A DNA stretch of 64,000 nt from Oligoflexus sp. (GCF_035712445.1 NZ_DASTAT010000026.1:107386-171385); one strand, 5' to 3'. Numbered from the stretch's first letter, positions 1 through 8,962 are shown. Translations and numbers: made by a program. The notes: a model not told the origin generated them from the sequence alone.

Positions 1-1
1 G

Positions 2-640
2 GAGCATCCCTATCCGGCGGCAATCGAGGATGTTGATCGCGCCTATGAATGGCTGTTGAAACTCAGGGACGTGCGAGGCTGGACAGCTCAGCCGATCGCA
101 GTCGCTGGGGACAGCGCGGGAGGCAACCTTGCGACCATTCTGTGCCGCCGCCTGCGCGATCGGGGCGAGACGCTGCCGGACGCTCAGCTGCTCATTTATC
201 CTGTCACGGATTTTGCGCGGAATACCCCATCTCATGATAAATATGCGGAAGGCCTCGTCCTGACCCGATCGTTGATCGACTGGTTTTTTCTGCATTACAA
301 GGCGAACCCCATTGACCATCACGATGTCTCGCCGCTGGGCTGCAAGGATCTGCGGGGCCTCCCCAAAACCTTTGTCGCATTGGCCGGCTGCGATGTGCTC
401 CTGGATGAAGGGCGCGCCTATGCGGAGCGTCTGAAAGAGGCCGGCGTTCCCGTCACCGTTCGCGTCTTTCCCGATATGATTCATGCGTTTGTGAATCTTT
501 TGCTGGTTCCTGAAGCGCATGCCGCGGCCCTTGAATGCATTGATTTTCTGAAGAATCATTTTGAAAAGCATCAAACAGGCAAGGAAAAAACGGATGGAAA
601 AGAACAAGCCCCAGATCGTGCCCGCGCCCTGGCAACTTAA
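2..640 (+). CDS. alpha/beta hydrolase, HSL/acetyl-esterase type (5' end outside window)
   Basis: This is the C-terminal two thirds of a hormone-sensitive-lipase-type esterase. The frame is open from base 2, reading EHPYPAAIEDVDRAYEWLL, so the start and the HGGG oxyanion motif lie upstream of the window. The nucleophile elbow GDSAGG is encoded at 107-124. An acid-region motif (GCDVLLDEG) and the catalytic histidine in MIHAF (codon 481-483) follow in the usual order. Such enzymes hydrolyse short-chain carboxylic esters in the cytoplasm; the substrate is not predictable. Its last 47 bases overlap the start of the acetoacetate-decarboxylase-like gene, which suggests translational coupling. Confidence 0.9.
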   Translation, partial: EHPYPAAIEDVDRAYEWLLKLRDVRGWTAQPIAVAGDSAGGNLATILCRRLRDRGETLPDAQLLIYPVTDFARNTPSHDKYAEGLVLTRSLIDWFFLHYKANPIDHHDVSPLGCKDLRGLPKTFVALAGCDVLLDEGRAYAERLKEAGVPVTVRVFPDMIHAFVNLLLVPEAHAAALECIDFLKNHFEKHQTGKEKTDGKEQAPDRARALAT

Positions 641-1319
641 AGGCACAGGTTATATGTTCCTCTATAATTTCCCGAAAAATTGGGCGGAAAAAGCCAATTT
701 TCTGCCGGTCGAGCAGCGCGGGGAATTCAAAGGGGGCCTCGGCACCCTGATGCTCGTCGATTATGAAAGTTCGGATGCCGGCCCCTATCGCGAGCTGCTT
801 TTCATTCCGGGGAAATTCTCCTGGTTTCACTATCGCAACTATGCGATCAGCCGCATCTGGGTCTCGTCCGAATCGAGCGTCGTGAGTGGACGCGAAAACT
901 GGGGCATCCCCAAGAATCTGGCTCATTTTCGCATCAATGCGTCGAGCGAGCGGCGGCAGAGCTGGGAGGTGATCACACCGGAAGGCCAGACCTTCTTCAA
1001 GGCCGATCTGAGTCACGGCCGCCTGCCCCTGCCCGTGCATACCGCCTTTGTTCCCTTTCCTTTGCTGCAAACCTGGGAAGGGCGTGACTACCTGACAAAA
1101 TTCAGCGGCTATGGCCTGGGTCGTTTTGCAAGGTTGGAGCGCCTGGAAATCAATCAGGAGCTGTTTCCAGATATCACAGCGAAAAAACCTTTGCTTGGCC
1201 TGCGGGTGGATCCCTTCCATATAAGGTTCCCCGTACCGCAGATGATCGAGGCCCCGGCGGGACGCCTGCAGCCCTCGGCCGCGGCTGGGGTTTTCGGATC
1301 CTCCGGGCATTCCGCTTAA
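594..1319 (+). CDS. acetoacetate decarboxylase-like protein
   Basis: About 241 residues, the size of the ADC superfamily. The segment GRENWGIPKNLAHF (around residues 99-112) matches the family signature in which a lysine after Gly-x-Pro (here K107) forms the Schiff base in true acetoacetate decarboxylase. Activity on acetoacetate is not assured, because many ADC-like proteins act on other keto acids. I chose the ATG at 594, with AAGG nine bases upstream, over an in-frame ATG at 561 that lies deeper in the upstream gene. It overlaps the esterase gene, so the two are probably one operon, perhaps acting on one ester/keto-acid substrate. Confidence 0.72.
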   Translation: MEKNKPQIVPAPWQLKGTGYMFLYNFPKNWAEKANFLPVEQRGEFKGGLGTLMLVDYESSDAGPYRELLFIPGKFSWFHYRNYAISRIWVSSESSVVSGRENWGIPKNLAHFRINASSERRQSWEVITPEGQTFFKADLSHGRLPLPVHTAFVPFPLLQTWEGRDYLTKFSGYGLGRFARLERLEINQELFPDITAKKPLLGLRVDPFHIRFPVPQMIEAPAGRLQPSAAAGVFGSSGHSA

Positions 1320-1395
1320 AAAGTAAGAATGCCCAGCCACACCTTTCGTGCCTTCTGCCGAAGAGAACGCAGAATTCCACCTTCAGGAGGCACGT

Positions 1396-1593
1396 ATGGG
1401 TCCTGCAAAAATCAAACGTTGGTTCGAAAAACGCGGTGTGCGCATCAATGCGGTCACGACCATGAAAATCTCTGGCACACCCATTGTGATGGGCTATGAG
1501 ATCGCCGCAAAGAATGGCCGTAACGGCAAGCTTGGCCCCAATGCCCGCGCGCACGATCTTGAGAACTTGCGTCGTGAATTTATCAAAGCCTAA
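1396..1593 (+). CDS. small basic protein of unknown function (65 aa)
   Basis: I do not recognise this protein. It starts at an ATG five bases after a perfect AGGAGG (1385-1390), which makes it a well-supported gene despite its size. The sequence is basic at the N-terminus (KIKRWFEKRG) and has no signal peptide or membrane segment. Its end overlaps the start of the downstream receptor-kinase gene by about 20 bases, so the two may be translationally coupled. An in-frame ATG at 1348 exists but has no ribosome-binding site. Confidence 0.6.
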   Translation: MGPAKIKRWFEKRGVRINAVTTMKISGTPIVMGYEIAAKNGRNGKLGPNARAHDLENLRREFIKA

Positions 1594-4375
1594 GGCATTC
1601 CTCCTGCTTTTTTTATGGATGCTCCTGCCCGGGTCACTCCTCGCCGAGTCGCCCGAGGCACGGCAGGGTCTATTGGATCTTCGCAAGGTCGATCTCCTTG
1701 CAGTGACTCCTCTGCGTTTGGAAGGCGAATGGGCCTTCTACTGGAATCAGCTTGTTTCCCCGGCTGCGATCGACCAGAATTCAGACTTCACCTTTCAGGA
1801 TGGTCCCAAGGATTGGATGCGTTACCAGCTCAAGGGGGAAAAGCTTCCCTGGAGCGGGGCAGCCACGTTCCGCCTGAAGGTCCTTTTGCCTCCACTCACC
1901 GATGAGCTTGTGCTCCGCGCCGGCCCCATGGTGATGGCCGGTCGCATCTTTGTGAACGGTCGGCTTGTTCATGAAGCCGGCACGCCGGGACTCGATCGTG
2001 AGCTTTCCGGTCACAGCTATCAAACCCAGCTGATTTTTTTAGGCCGGGATCTGCAGGAGATGGACATCGTGATCCAGGTCTCCAATCATATGATTGCGCG
2101 CTCGGGCTATGCGGCTCTCGATCTGGGACTGCGTGCGCCCATGCTGCGGGATGAAATCAATACCTATAATAAAACGCTCTTTCTTCTGGGCGGTATTTTT
2201 TTGATGGCCATCTATCATCTGTGCCTTTTTATGATGCGGCGCACAGAGATATCCAACCTTTGCTTTTCCGCCCTTTGCCTTGCAAACGGCGTCTTTCACT
2301 ATGCGGCGGCCGGTATCGCGGCCCTGCATTTTCCGGGCATCAGTTCGGAACGCGTCTGGGATCTTTTCTTCTGGGGCTGGTACCTGGGCGGCGCGTTTTT
2401 CTCATGGTTCGCGCACAGCGTCTTCCCGCGGCACTTTCATAGAAATTTCGCCTACGGCTTCAGCATTCTTTCAGCTGTGAGCTTTTTCACTGTTCTTTTC
2501 GGCACAACCGATCAGTTTCACATCATCCCGACCTTGCATAAGATGGGCAATACGCTGACCTTCTTTTATATCGCGTATGCCTGCTATCGGGCCCTGCGGG
2601 ATCAGGTGAAGGATGCCCTCGTCTTTCTGATCGCAAGCTCGATCTTTTTTGCCTCCGCAGTCAATGACATGCTGGTGACAACAGGCGATATGAAGGGCGA
2701 GCTTTTGTCTTCGACCGGTCTTTTCATATTCCTCTTCTTTCAGTCCATTCTGCTTTCCAAGCGTTTTTCCGCAGCCTTTCATAAGCTGGAGATCGCGGAA
2801 ACCGAGATTCGTGGCCTGAATGAAAGCCTGGAGCAGAAGGTTCAGCAGAAAACCCGCGAGATTCGAGCCATCCTCACGCATATTCAGCAGGGAATTTTCA
2901 CGCTGCGACTGAATGAGAAATCCGATATCGTCATGGGTGAAGATTATTCCCTGCATCTGGAGGAAATACTCGAAACCCGTGACCTGACAGTCAGCCAGTT
3001 TCAGGACGTCCTTCTGAATCGCACCGATCTGTCGAATGATCAGAAGAGCCAGATTCGCAGCACGCTCATCGCCTCGCTGGGGGAGGACGAGATCGCCTTT
3101 ATGAGCAATCGCGATAATCTCGTGAAAGAACTGCGCCTGCTTACGAATGAGCAGGAAAAGATTCTGGAGATGGATTGGGATGCGATGCTCGACGACAAGG
3201 GTCTGATCGAGCAGATTCTGGTCTGCCTGCGCGATGTGACCCAGGTTCGTCAGCTGCAGCAGCAGTCCATCAACCAGCAGCGGGAGCTGGAGTATATCAG
3301 CGAGATTGTGAACACGACGCCCGATCAGTTTGCCAAGTTCATAACCATGTCAGTGGCCTTCCTGGACGAGAATGAGCGCCTCATTCGGCAGAATCAGAAG
3401 AAGAATCTTGAGGTCGTGAAAATCCTCTTTATCAATATGCATACCATCAAAGGCACCGCACGGACCTATTACTTCCATAAGATGACCGGGATCCTGCACG
3501 ATACCGAGCAGCATTACGCGGACCTTCTGCGGAAGGACGAGGAAGCCTGGAATCAGAAGAAGCTTTTGGATGACCTGGACAGCGCAAGGTCCATCATCCT
3601 GCTCTATGATCAGATCAATACCGTGAAGCTCGGTCGCAAGCGGGACCGGAGTCTGATCGAAGTGAACCGCAAGGTGGTCGAGGACAAGGTCAATTCCCTG
3701 AATCTGATCGACACGAGTCCCATGGATCCTGCGACGCGGCATATAATTGAAGATACCCGCAGGACATTCAACGAGGTCTTCTATAGCCGATCCATAGATG
3801 TGCTGCAGGATATTCTATCCGGTGCGGAACGGGTGGCGCGTGATCTGGGCAAGGAAATTCCCATCATCAGGATCAAGGAGTCCGGGACGTCGATCAGCCA
3901 GGAAGCTTTGGAACTTTTCCATCAGGTCTTCCACCACATCATCAGAAACTCACTGGATCATGGGATAGAAACCGCCGAGGAGCGGCTGAAGGCCGGCAAG
4001 CGGCCGACGGGAACGCTCTATCTGGATCTGGACGAGAACGCGGACGGGTCCATGCATCTTGTTTATCATGATGATGGCCGCGGTTTGAATCTGGCAAGGC
4101 TCGAAGAGCTGGGCTATGCGCGTGGTTTTCTGATCCGCGGGCAAGCGTATACGCCACAGCACATCGCGGATCTGATCTTTGAAAATGGTCTGTCCACCAG
4201 CAATCGGCTGACCGAGATTTCCGGTCGCGGCGTGGGGATGGAGGCCGTGCGGCAGTATCTCGATCGCGCCGGCGGCCGCATTCATGTAGTCCTGAATGGC
4301 CAGCCCCAGGGCGGCTTCTGCGCCTTTGCCTTTCACATCCATGTCCCGAAAAACCTTCACACGCTCGCGGCGTGA
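1574..4375 (+). CDS. 7TMR-DISM receptor with PAS-like, Hpt and CheA-type ATPase domains
   Basis: A membrane sensor kinase of about 933 residues. The order is: signal peptide (FLLLFLWMLLPGSLLAES), an extracellular 7TMR-DISM-type beta-sandwich (about 30-190), seven membrane helices (about 205-400), a coiled coil (LNESLEQKVQQK), a PAS-like region ending in ILVCLRDVTQVRQL, an Hpt domain with phospho-acceptor H623 in MHTIKGTAR, and a HATPase domain (N-box NSLDHG near 792, DDGRG near 834, SGRGVGMEAV near 883). The ATPase boxes are those of CheA, but no CheW-binding P5 domain follows. A GTG start at 1574 fits the signal peptide and overlaps the upstream gene; an ATG at 1615 is the alternative. A close relative of its cytoplasmic half lies at 55039-56808. 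Confidence 0.85.
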   Translation: MNLSKPKAFLLLFLWMLLPGSLLAESPEARQGLLDLRKVDLLAVTPLRLEGEWAFYWNQLVSPAAIDQNSDFTFQDGPKDWMRYQLKGEKLPWSGAATFRLKVLLPPLTDELVLRAGPMVMAGRIFVNGRLVHEAGTPGLDRELSGHSYQTQLIFLGRDLQEMDIVIQVSNHMIARSGYAALDLGLRAPMLRDEINTYNKTLFLLGGIFLMAIYHLCLFMMRRTEISNLCFSALCLANGVFHYAAAGIAALHFPGISSERVWDLFFWGWYLGGAFFSWFAHSVFPRHFHRNFAYGFSILSAVSFFTVLFGTTDQFHIIPTLHKMGNTLTFFYIAYACYRALRDQVKDALVFLIASSIFFASAVNDMLVTTGDMKGELLSSTGLFIFLFFQSILLSKRFSAAFHKLEIAETEIRGLNESLEQKVQQKTREIRAILTHIQQGIFTLRLNEKSDIVMGEDYSLHLEEILETRDLTVSQFQDVLLNRTDLSNDQKSQIRSTLIASLGEDEIAFMSNRDNLVKELRLLTNEQEKILEMDWDAMLDDKGLIEQILVCLRDVTQVRQLQQQSINQQRELEYISEIVNTTPDQFAKFITMSVAFLDENERLIRQNQKKNLEVVKILFINMHTIKGTARTYYFHKMTGILHDTEQHYADLLRKDEEAWNQKKLLDDLDSARSIILLYDQINTVKLGRKRDRSLIEVNRKVVEDKVNSLNLIDTSPMDPATRHIIEDTRRTFNEVFYSRSIDVLQDILSGAERVARDLGKEIPIIRIKESGTSISQEALELFHQVFHHIIRNSLDHGIETAEERLKAGKRPTGTLYLDLDENADGSMHLVYHDDGRGLNLARLEELGYARGFLIRGQAYTPQHIADLIFENGLSTSNRLTEISGRGVGMEAVRQYLDRAGGRIHVVLNGQPQGGFCAFAFHIHVPKNLHTLAA

Positions 4376-4455
4376 GGGTGACACCGATCTTTTCTTTCTG
4401 TTGTCCCTCACCGTGAAGTATGGCAGCCTTGGCCTGCATTCTGAAGGGAGCTTTC

Positions 4456-5214
4456 ATGCGCATTATACTTTCAGCTTGTCTTTGTTTCGGCAGTCTTTTC
4501 GCGTCTTCTGCCGTGCAGGCTTTTCAGCTCCAATACCGTGCTTTTCAAAGCCAGGCGAAGCTGTCCCACAATCGGGCCCAGGTTCCGACCCTTTGGAACG
4601 GCGCCTACTTGAATGGCGCGCCGCAAGTGACCAGTGACTCCCGTGCATCGGAGCAGGCCGTCTGGAACAGCCTCGGCCACGAGATCAGTCTCGGCAGCGA
4701 GCTTTTCTATCCCTATGTCTATGTGGATGTGGGCCTGGCGCAGACGTACTATTTCCCCGGTCCCGATCAAAGGGTCGAAGACCTCGCCCCCAAGGCCGGC
4801 ATTCAGATCCTGACCAATGTCCAGGACCGCTGGATGCCCTTCGCCCGGCTTGGGCTTTCGCAGCATCATCTGAAACTGGTGTCGCGTCGGGTGGAAACCC
4901 GATCTCTGCCGGAATCCGTGCTGGGACTCAAGGGAGTGGCCGAGGATCGCTTTGCCGTCGAACGCGAGTGGCAGGATAATCCGCGGCTTTGGAACGGTGA
5001 CCTGAGTCTGGGCTGTAAACTCTATCCCGTCCCCACGACCGCCATCGTCGTGGAGTATCGCTACAGTCAAAGTCTCGGCGGCATCACCATCCGCGAGAAG
5101 GAAACCGGCACCAATTCTTTCGTCAATGATGCGGGTTTTTCGAGTGAGACCGAACTGCCAGGCGTTCGCCTTGTTTCGCAGGAACTCAGCCTGGCCATTG
5201 AAGTCGAACTCTAA
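4456..5214 (+). CDS. outer-membrane beta-barrel protein
   Basis: 252 residues. A typical signal peptide ends at SAVQA, followed by alternating aromatic/polar strands such as YPYVYVDVGLAQTYYF and VVEYRYSQSLGG and a C-terminal strand LSLAIEVEL. This is the pattern of a small outer-membrane barrel. The start at 4456 has AAGGGAG six bases upstream and gives a clean signal peptide, unlike the longer frame from 4420. It follows the receptor kinase by about 80 bases. Function unknown: a porin-like or structural role is inference from fold only. Confidence 0.7.
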   Translation: MRIILSACLCFGSLFASSAVQAFQLQYRAFQSQAKLSHNRAQVPTLWNGAYLNGAPQVTSDSRASEQAVWNSLGHEISLGSELFYPYVYVDVGLAQTYYFPGPDQRVEDLAPKAGIQILTNVQDRWMPFARLGLSQHHLKLVSRRVETRSLPESVLGLKGVAEDRFAVEREWQDNPRLWNGDLSLGCKLYPVPTTAIVVEYRYSQSLGGITIREKETGTNSFVNDAGFSSETELPGVRLVSQELSLAIEVEL

Positions 5215-5217
5215 GCA

Positions 5218-5358
5218 TCAGCGCTTCCGAATCCGCACTTTAGCGGGCCGACGCAGGGCCCGCGGCTTGGACGACACGGACTTCAGATAATCAGAAAACA
5301 GGATCATTCCGTAAAGAATCACCAGCTGAATCACGAAACCGAGCAAAAAGAGGTTCAT
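5218..5358 (-). CDS. 46-residue single-span membrane protein with a basic tail
   Basis: A short gene found by reading the gap. It reads MNLFLLGFVIQLVILYGMIL and then FSDYLKS, followed by a strongly basic tail (KPRALRRPAKVRIRKR). AAGGAGTG lies six bases before the ATG. The structure is one hydrophobic helix (residues 2-21) and a positively charged C-terminus, so it is predicted to be an inner-membrane protein with the tail in the cytoplasm. It lies just after the DUF4097 gene in the same direction and converges on the barrel gene, with the two stop codons three bases apart. It may be the last gene of the PadR operon. No family recognised. Confidence 0.6.
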   Translation of the reverse strand: MNLFLLGFVIQLVILYGMILFSDYLKSVSSKPRALRRPAKVRIRKR

Positions 5359-5421
5359 ACTGTCACTCCTTGTGAGAATCAGTGAAAGACGATCAGTTTT
5401 TTGGAACAGGGGACCGGGTTC

Positions 5422-6417
5422 TTAGTCGAGCGGCCTCAGGTTGAAATCACCGCTTACGCTATTGAATTTGAGCCTGCCTTTGGGATTCGCGCCGAAGGAA
5501 CCCGTGGCGCTGCGATTGCCGAAGCCTTCCTTCTGCCGCGTATCGTCGGGAAGACCATCGAAGGACGCGCTGATCCCTTCCATTTCAAAATCAAAGCCCA
5601 CGCTTTTTGCGACTTTCAGATCCACGTTGCCCGAGACCGACTGAGCTTCGAATTCCTTGATCGGACTTACGAGCGTGGCTTTCAGATCGCCCGAGACGCT
5701 GTTGGTGGCGATGTCCAGATCCTTGTTCAGACTCGCCGGCACGAAGTCCACATCGCCGCTGACGGTGTTGATGCTCAGGATTTTGGATGGAGCCGCCTTC
5801 ACATTCAGATCGCCGGACACCGACATCAGGTGAAACTCAGAGGTCGCGGCCAGTTTTTCGATGGTGATATCACCCGAGATATTGGTCAGGGTGAGTTCCC
5901 CGGCGAAGTTTTTAGGGAGCTGCAGTTCCCCGAAGCTCGGACCCTTTTTGGTGACTTCGACTTCGAGCTTGCCGCCGCTGTTTTTCACGGTCCATTCCTT
6001 GGGCGGCAGATAGCCTTTGAAGACGAAGTGGATCTGATCATCCGCGCTCTCGACCACTTTCCAATCCGTGACATAGGACTTGAGTTCCAGTTCCTTGATG
6101 TCCTTGGCCGGTATGGATTCCGTGATGGCCTTGTCCGTACGCGCAGGATTATCGGCGTCACCGCCCAGGGTATCGCTGTCCCCCGTGCTGATATGAATGT
6201 TGGGACCGTCGCCCTTTTTGATCATGATCCGATCGTCTTTATCGAAGATGATGTTGAAGTTGCCGAGTCCATCCAGACCGTCCTTGGTATTGGCCGCGAA
6301 GGCCTCACCGATGCAGCTGGATTCGCAGCGGGTGTCAAAGAATTTGCCAAGGATGAGCGTGATAAGGGTGAAAGCGCCCAGACCGATTACGATATTTTTC
6401 ATGCGTTTGTTATCCAT
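5422..6417 (-). CDS. DUF4097-family beta-helix-like exported or membrane-anchored protein
   Basis: 331 residues. The N-terminal hydrophobic segment (IVIGLGAFTLITLILG) is a signal anchor, and a cysteine pair follows (DTRCESSC). The C-terminal two thirds contain six evenly spaced copies of a V/I-S-G-D/N motif (ISGDITI, VSGDLNV, VSGDVDF, VSGDLKA, VSGNVDL, VSGDFNL). This is the hallmark of DUF4097 'putative adhesin' domains, which stack as a beta-solenoid. PadR, HAAS-domain and DUF4097 genes are a recurrent trio thought to respond to envelope or ligand stress. Here it is the third gene of that trio. The molecular function of the family is not established. Confidence 0.8.
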   Translation of the reverse strand: MDNKRMKNIVIGLGAFTLITLILGKFFDTRCESSCIGEAFAANTKDGLDGLGNFNIIFDKDDRIMIKKGDGPNIHISTGDSDTLGGDADNPARTDKAITESIPAKDIKELELKSYVTDWKVVESADDQIHFVFKGYLPPKEWTVKNSGGKLEVEVTKKGPSFGELQLPKNFAGELTLTNISGDITIEKLAATSEFHLMSVSGDLNVKAAPSKILSINTVSGDVDFVPASLNKDLDIATNSVSGDLKATLVSPIKEFEAQSVSGNVDLKVAKSVGFDFEMEGISASFDGLPDDTRQKEGFGNRSATGSFGANPKGRLKFNSVSGDFNLRPLD

Positions 6418-6444
6418 GCTTAAAACCTTTCTCAGAGCGAATGT

Positions 6445-7038
6445 TTAGTCGGGTTGAATCACTTTGGCATTCAATTTGATGTACTTCATTAAACCCAGAA
6501 GAAACCAGCGGCTCAAAAGATAGAGCACCACGCAGGCCAGAAGAGATGCACCGAAAAGAGATAAACTATAAAAACTGAGGGCGAGCTTGGCCGAAAGTCC
6601 GACCGCCACGGGGGTCGCGATGTTACCGACCAGGACCGCGATCGCGAAAATGATGCCGACAAAGACCGCGATGGTGGCGACCACCCAGGACATCCCCAGG
6701 ACGATGGCAAGGCCCAGGATCGGCCAGAGCATAAAGAAGAAGTTGAAGGCAATGATCGAAAGCACGACCAGCGTCGCCCGAGCCATATGATAAAGACTTG
6801 TGGTAAACTTCTGGCCTTCATACGGATTGGTAATCCGGGTCAGGTGGTAATCGGCAACGAAGGTCCGTGCCAGAGTCCGGGCATCGCCAAGCGAAGCGCT
6901 GATTTCGTCATCTGACTTGCCGCGTTCCCGGGCTTCGAAGATGTGTGCGCGATAATCAGCCAGCACATCCTCGCGTTGAGACGGAGGCAGCGGACTCAGT
7001 CCCTTTTCCAGTTCCTTGATAAAGTTATGCTCGTGCAT
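6445..7038 (-). CDS. HAAS/DUF1700-domain membrane protein
   Basis: About 197 residues. The N-terminal helical domain (MHEHNFIKELEKGL ... DVLADYRAHIFEARERG, then DEISASLGDARTLART) is the HAAS signature found between PadR regulators and DUF4097 proteins. Four or so hydrophobic segments follow. The ATG at 7038 is preceded by AGGTGG and overlaps the end of the padR gene by 14 bases, so the two are co-translated. Earlier in-frame starts to 7200 lie inside padR and are unlikely. Its role is probably to relay a signal between the PadR-controlled operon and the membrane, but that is inferred. Confidence 0.75.
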   Translation of the reverse strand: MHEHNFIKELEKGLSPLPPSQREDVLADYRAHIFEARERGKSDDEISASLGDARTLARTFVADYHLTRITNPYEGQKFTTSLYHMARATLVVLSIIAFNFFFMLWPILGLAIVLGMSWVVATIAVFVGIIFAIAVLVGNIATPVAVGLSAKLALSFYSLSLFGASLLACVVLYLLSRWFLLGLMKYIKLNAKVIQPD

Positions 7039-7354
7039 GACTGTCCACCTCTTGCAGAAGATTTTGCATGGCCGCCGCGAATTCATCCCACTCGGCCCGC
7101 ATTTCCTTATAAACCTCGCGCCCCTTGTCCGTAATGCGATAGTACTTTCGCGGCGGACCCTGATCCGATTCCTGCAGATACGTCTCGAACCATCCATCAT
7201 TCAGGCAGCGCCGCAGGAGGGGATAGATAGTGCCCTCAGATATGTCTATGTGCCGCGATATATTCTCGACAAGCTCATAACCATAACGATCAGCCTGGGA
7301 TAAAACGGCGAGAACGCAAAGCTCAAGACTGCCTTTTTTCAATTGAGTTCGCAT
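7025..7354 (-). CDS. PadR-family transcriptional regulator
   Basis: 109 residues, the usual size of a minimal PadR protein. It reads LKKGSLELCVLAVLSQ, then YGYELVE, then SEGTIYPLLRRCLNDGW and PPRKYYRITDKG, which are the diagnostic winged-helix motifs of the family. It is the first gene of the operon running to 5422 (possibly 5218) and is likely autoregulatory, as PadR proteins usually are. The inducer is unknown. The upstream gap to 7579 should carry its operator. Confidence 0.9.
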   Translation of the reverse strand: MRTQLKKGSLELCVLAVLSQADRYGYELVENISRHIDISEGTIYPLLRRCLNDGWFETYLQESDQGPPRKYYRITDKGREVYKEMRAEWDEFAAAMQNLLQEVDSHARA

Positions 7355-7579
7355 GTTGCGTCCTTTTTACCGATAAACAACGCCCTGACGTGCAGGGACA
7401 GGTATTTTGTAACACACGCTACACTGCATTGCAAGGTACCGTGTTATGAACTTTACGGCAGAGTCAGCCCGAAACTTGAGCATTTTGGAAAAATGCTGTC
7501 TTTACGGCATATTGCCTGGATCCTGATCTCACGAAACAATGCCCAAGGCTTTTGAACGATTTTCAGGGAGTCGCCGCTC
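7355..7579. promoter_or_regulatory. divergent intergenic region between padR operon and ATP-grasp gene
   Basis: About 225 bases separate two divergent genes, so promoters for both must lie here. An imperfect inverted repeat TAACAC (7410-7415) ... GTGTTA (7441-7446) with a 25-base spacer is the only symmetrical element I noticed. The right side lacks a clear extended match, so calling it a PadR operator would be speculative. AGGGAG at 7565-7570 is the ribosome-binding site of the rightward gene. Confidence 0.35.
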
Positions 7580-8962
7580 ATGTCGGGATGGGACAAGTCC
7601 AGCATCACAGGGTTCCAGTCTTTGGTGGCCGCGGCTCCCTTGGGGGTCTTTCGCAGCCACGACAGCAGCTATCGCCTGATTCCGGCATCGATGGATCCCT
7701 TGGTGATCCCGGATCCTGTGTGGATGAAGCTGAGGGCTGATGCCCACCTGATTCTTTCCGCTTTGCAAAAGTTAGGAGCCGTCCTGCGCCGCGACCCGGG
7801 GCATCGACTTCTTACGCAGCTGGCGCCTTTGGAACAGGAAGCCGCGGAATTTGTGGGACTCGCGACAGCCCGCCTTGATCTTTTTTTTGATGGTGATGAC
7901 CTTCAGGTGATTGAAGCGAATACCACCATTCCGGCAATGCAGGCCTATAGTGATATGATTCGCCGTGCCTATGGGCAGGCCTTTCATCCCGGAAAAAAAA
8001 TACAGCGGTCCAATACCGACGATCTTTTGCAATCCCTTTTGGAACACTACGCGCGAACAGGGGGCAAGGCTGCAAAGCCACGGCTTGGCATCGTCGCGCG
8101 GTCCGGGGATTCACAGCTGGCGGAACTGCTCTGGCTTCAGCGCGAATGGCAGGCGCAGGGTTATGAAACTCTGCTGCTGACGCCGGATGCGATCGAGATT
8201 CGCAAGGGCCAGCTGTGGGGATCGGGGCAGCCGCTCGATTTTGTTTACCGCCATATCTTCGCGCATCGCCTTGCGCAGGATTCCGCCTTCGCTCAGGCCT
8301 GTTTGCAGGCCGAACGCTACCGGGTCTTCAATCCGATCGCCGCGCATCTGGAAGCCAAGGGTGTTCTGGCGGAACTTTCGCGGTACGCGGCGGATCCTCG
8401 GCTGAGTCTGAGTGCGGGACTGAAGGACGAGGAAGTCGACGCCACGATTCGCAGGGTGGCCTGGTCACGGCTCCTGGAAATGGGGCCGGCTTCGCTTCCT
8501 GATGGCACGCAGGTCAGGGATTTGATCAGCTGGGTGAAAGATCGGCCCCAGGACCTGGTTGTGAAAAGCAGCCTTGGGTATGGCGGTCACGGCATTTTTA
8601 TCGGCAGCAGCTTTTTTGAAAGGTCCAGTCAGGATCGGGCGCGTAAACTCCTAGGAGTGTCTCATGACGTCAGCTGGCCTCAGCTGATTGACGCTCTTTT
8701 GAACATGGGACAAGGCCAATGGATCGTGCAGAGGAAGGTATCGGGCCGCAGGATACGGCATCGCTTTTGGAGTGAAGGCCAGATGATGGAAAAGGAAACC
8801 TTTGTCGACTGCTCCATCTTTACAAATTCCGGCGTGAATTTCCGACCCCACGGCGGCGCCTGCCGTTTTTCAACCGATGCGATCGTCAATATTGGACAGG
8901 GCGGGGGCCTTATGCCTCTTCTTTTGGAAAGTGAACTTCATGAGCGCGAGGAGATTTCATGA
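7580..8962 (+). CDS. circularly permuted ATP-grasp-like protein (glutathionylspermidine-synthase type)
   Basis: 460 residues. A metal-binding E-x-N motif (VIEANTTIPAMQ, E112/N114) precedes the nucleotide-binding segment (DLVVKSSLGYGGHGIFIG, K329 and the following glycine loop). In ordinary ATP-grasp enzymes the order is the reverse. That order is typical of permuted ATP-grasp proteins related to glutathionylspermidine synthase, which join an acid to an amine using ATP. The substrate cannot be read from the sequence. It overlaps the next gene by four bases (ATGA), so the pair is translationally coupled. AGGGAG lies nine bases upstream of the start. Confidence 0.6.
   Translation: MSGWDKSSITGFQSLVAAAPLGVFRSHDSSYRLIPASMDPLVIPDPVWMKLRADAHLILSALQKLGAVLRRDPGHRLLTQLAPLEQEAAEFVGLATARLDLFFDGDDLQVIEANTTIPAMQAYSDMIRRAYGQAFHPGKKIQRSNTDDLLQSLLEHYARTGGKAAKPRLGIVARSGDSQLAELLWLQREWQAQGYETLLLTPDAIEIRKGQLWGSGQPLDFVYRHIFAHRLAQDSAFAQACLQAERYRVFNPIAAHLEAKGVLAELSRYAADPRLSLSAGLKDEEVDATIRRVAWSRLLEMGPASLPDGTQVRDLISWVKDRPQDLVVKSSLGYGGHGIFIGSSFFERSSQDRARKLLGVSHDVSWPQLIDALLNMGQGQWIVQRKVSGRRIRHRFWSEGQMMEKETFVDCSIFTNSGVNFRPHGGACRFSTDAIVNIGQGGGLMPLLLESELHEREEIS

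Noticed and set aside
4372-4411. GTGAGGG / CCCTCAC hairpin after the receptor-kinase stop
   Set aside because: The loop is 26 bases long and no T run follows; not a convincing terminator.
5401-6423. 340-codon plus-strand frame
   Set aside because: It is antisense to the DUF4097 gene, whose repeated SGD motifs and operon context make it the real one; the plus-strand translation has no domain.
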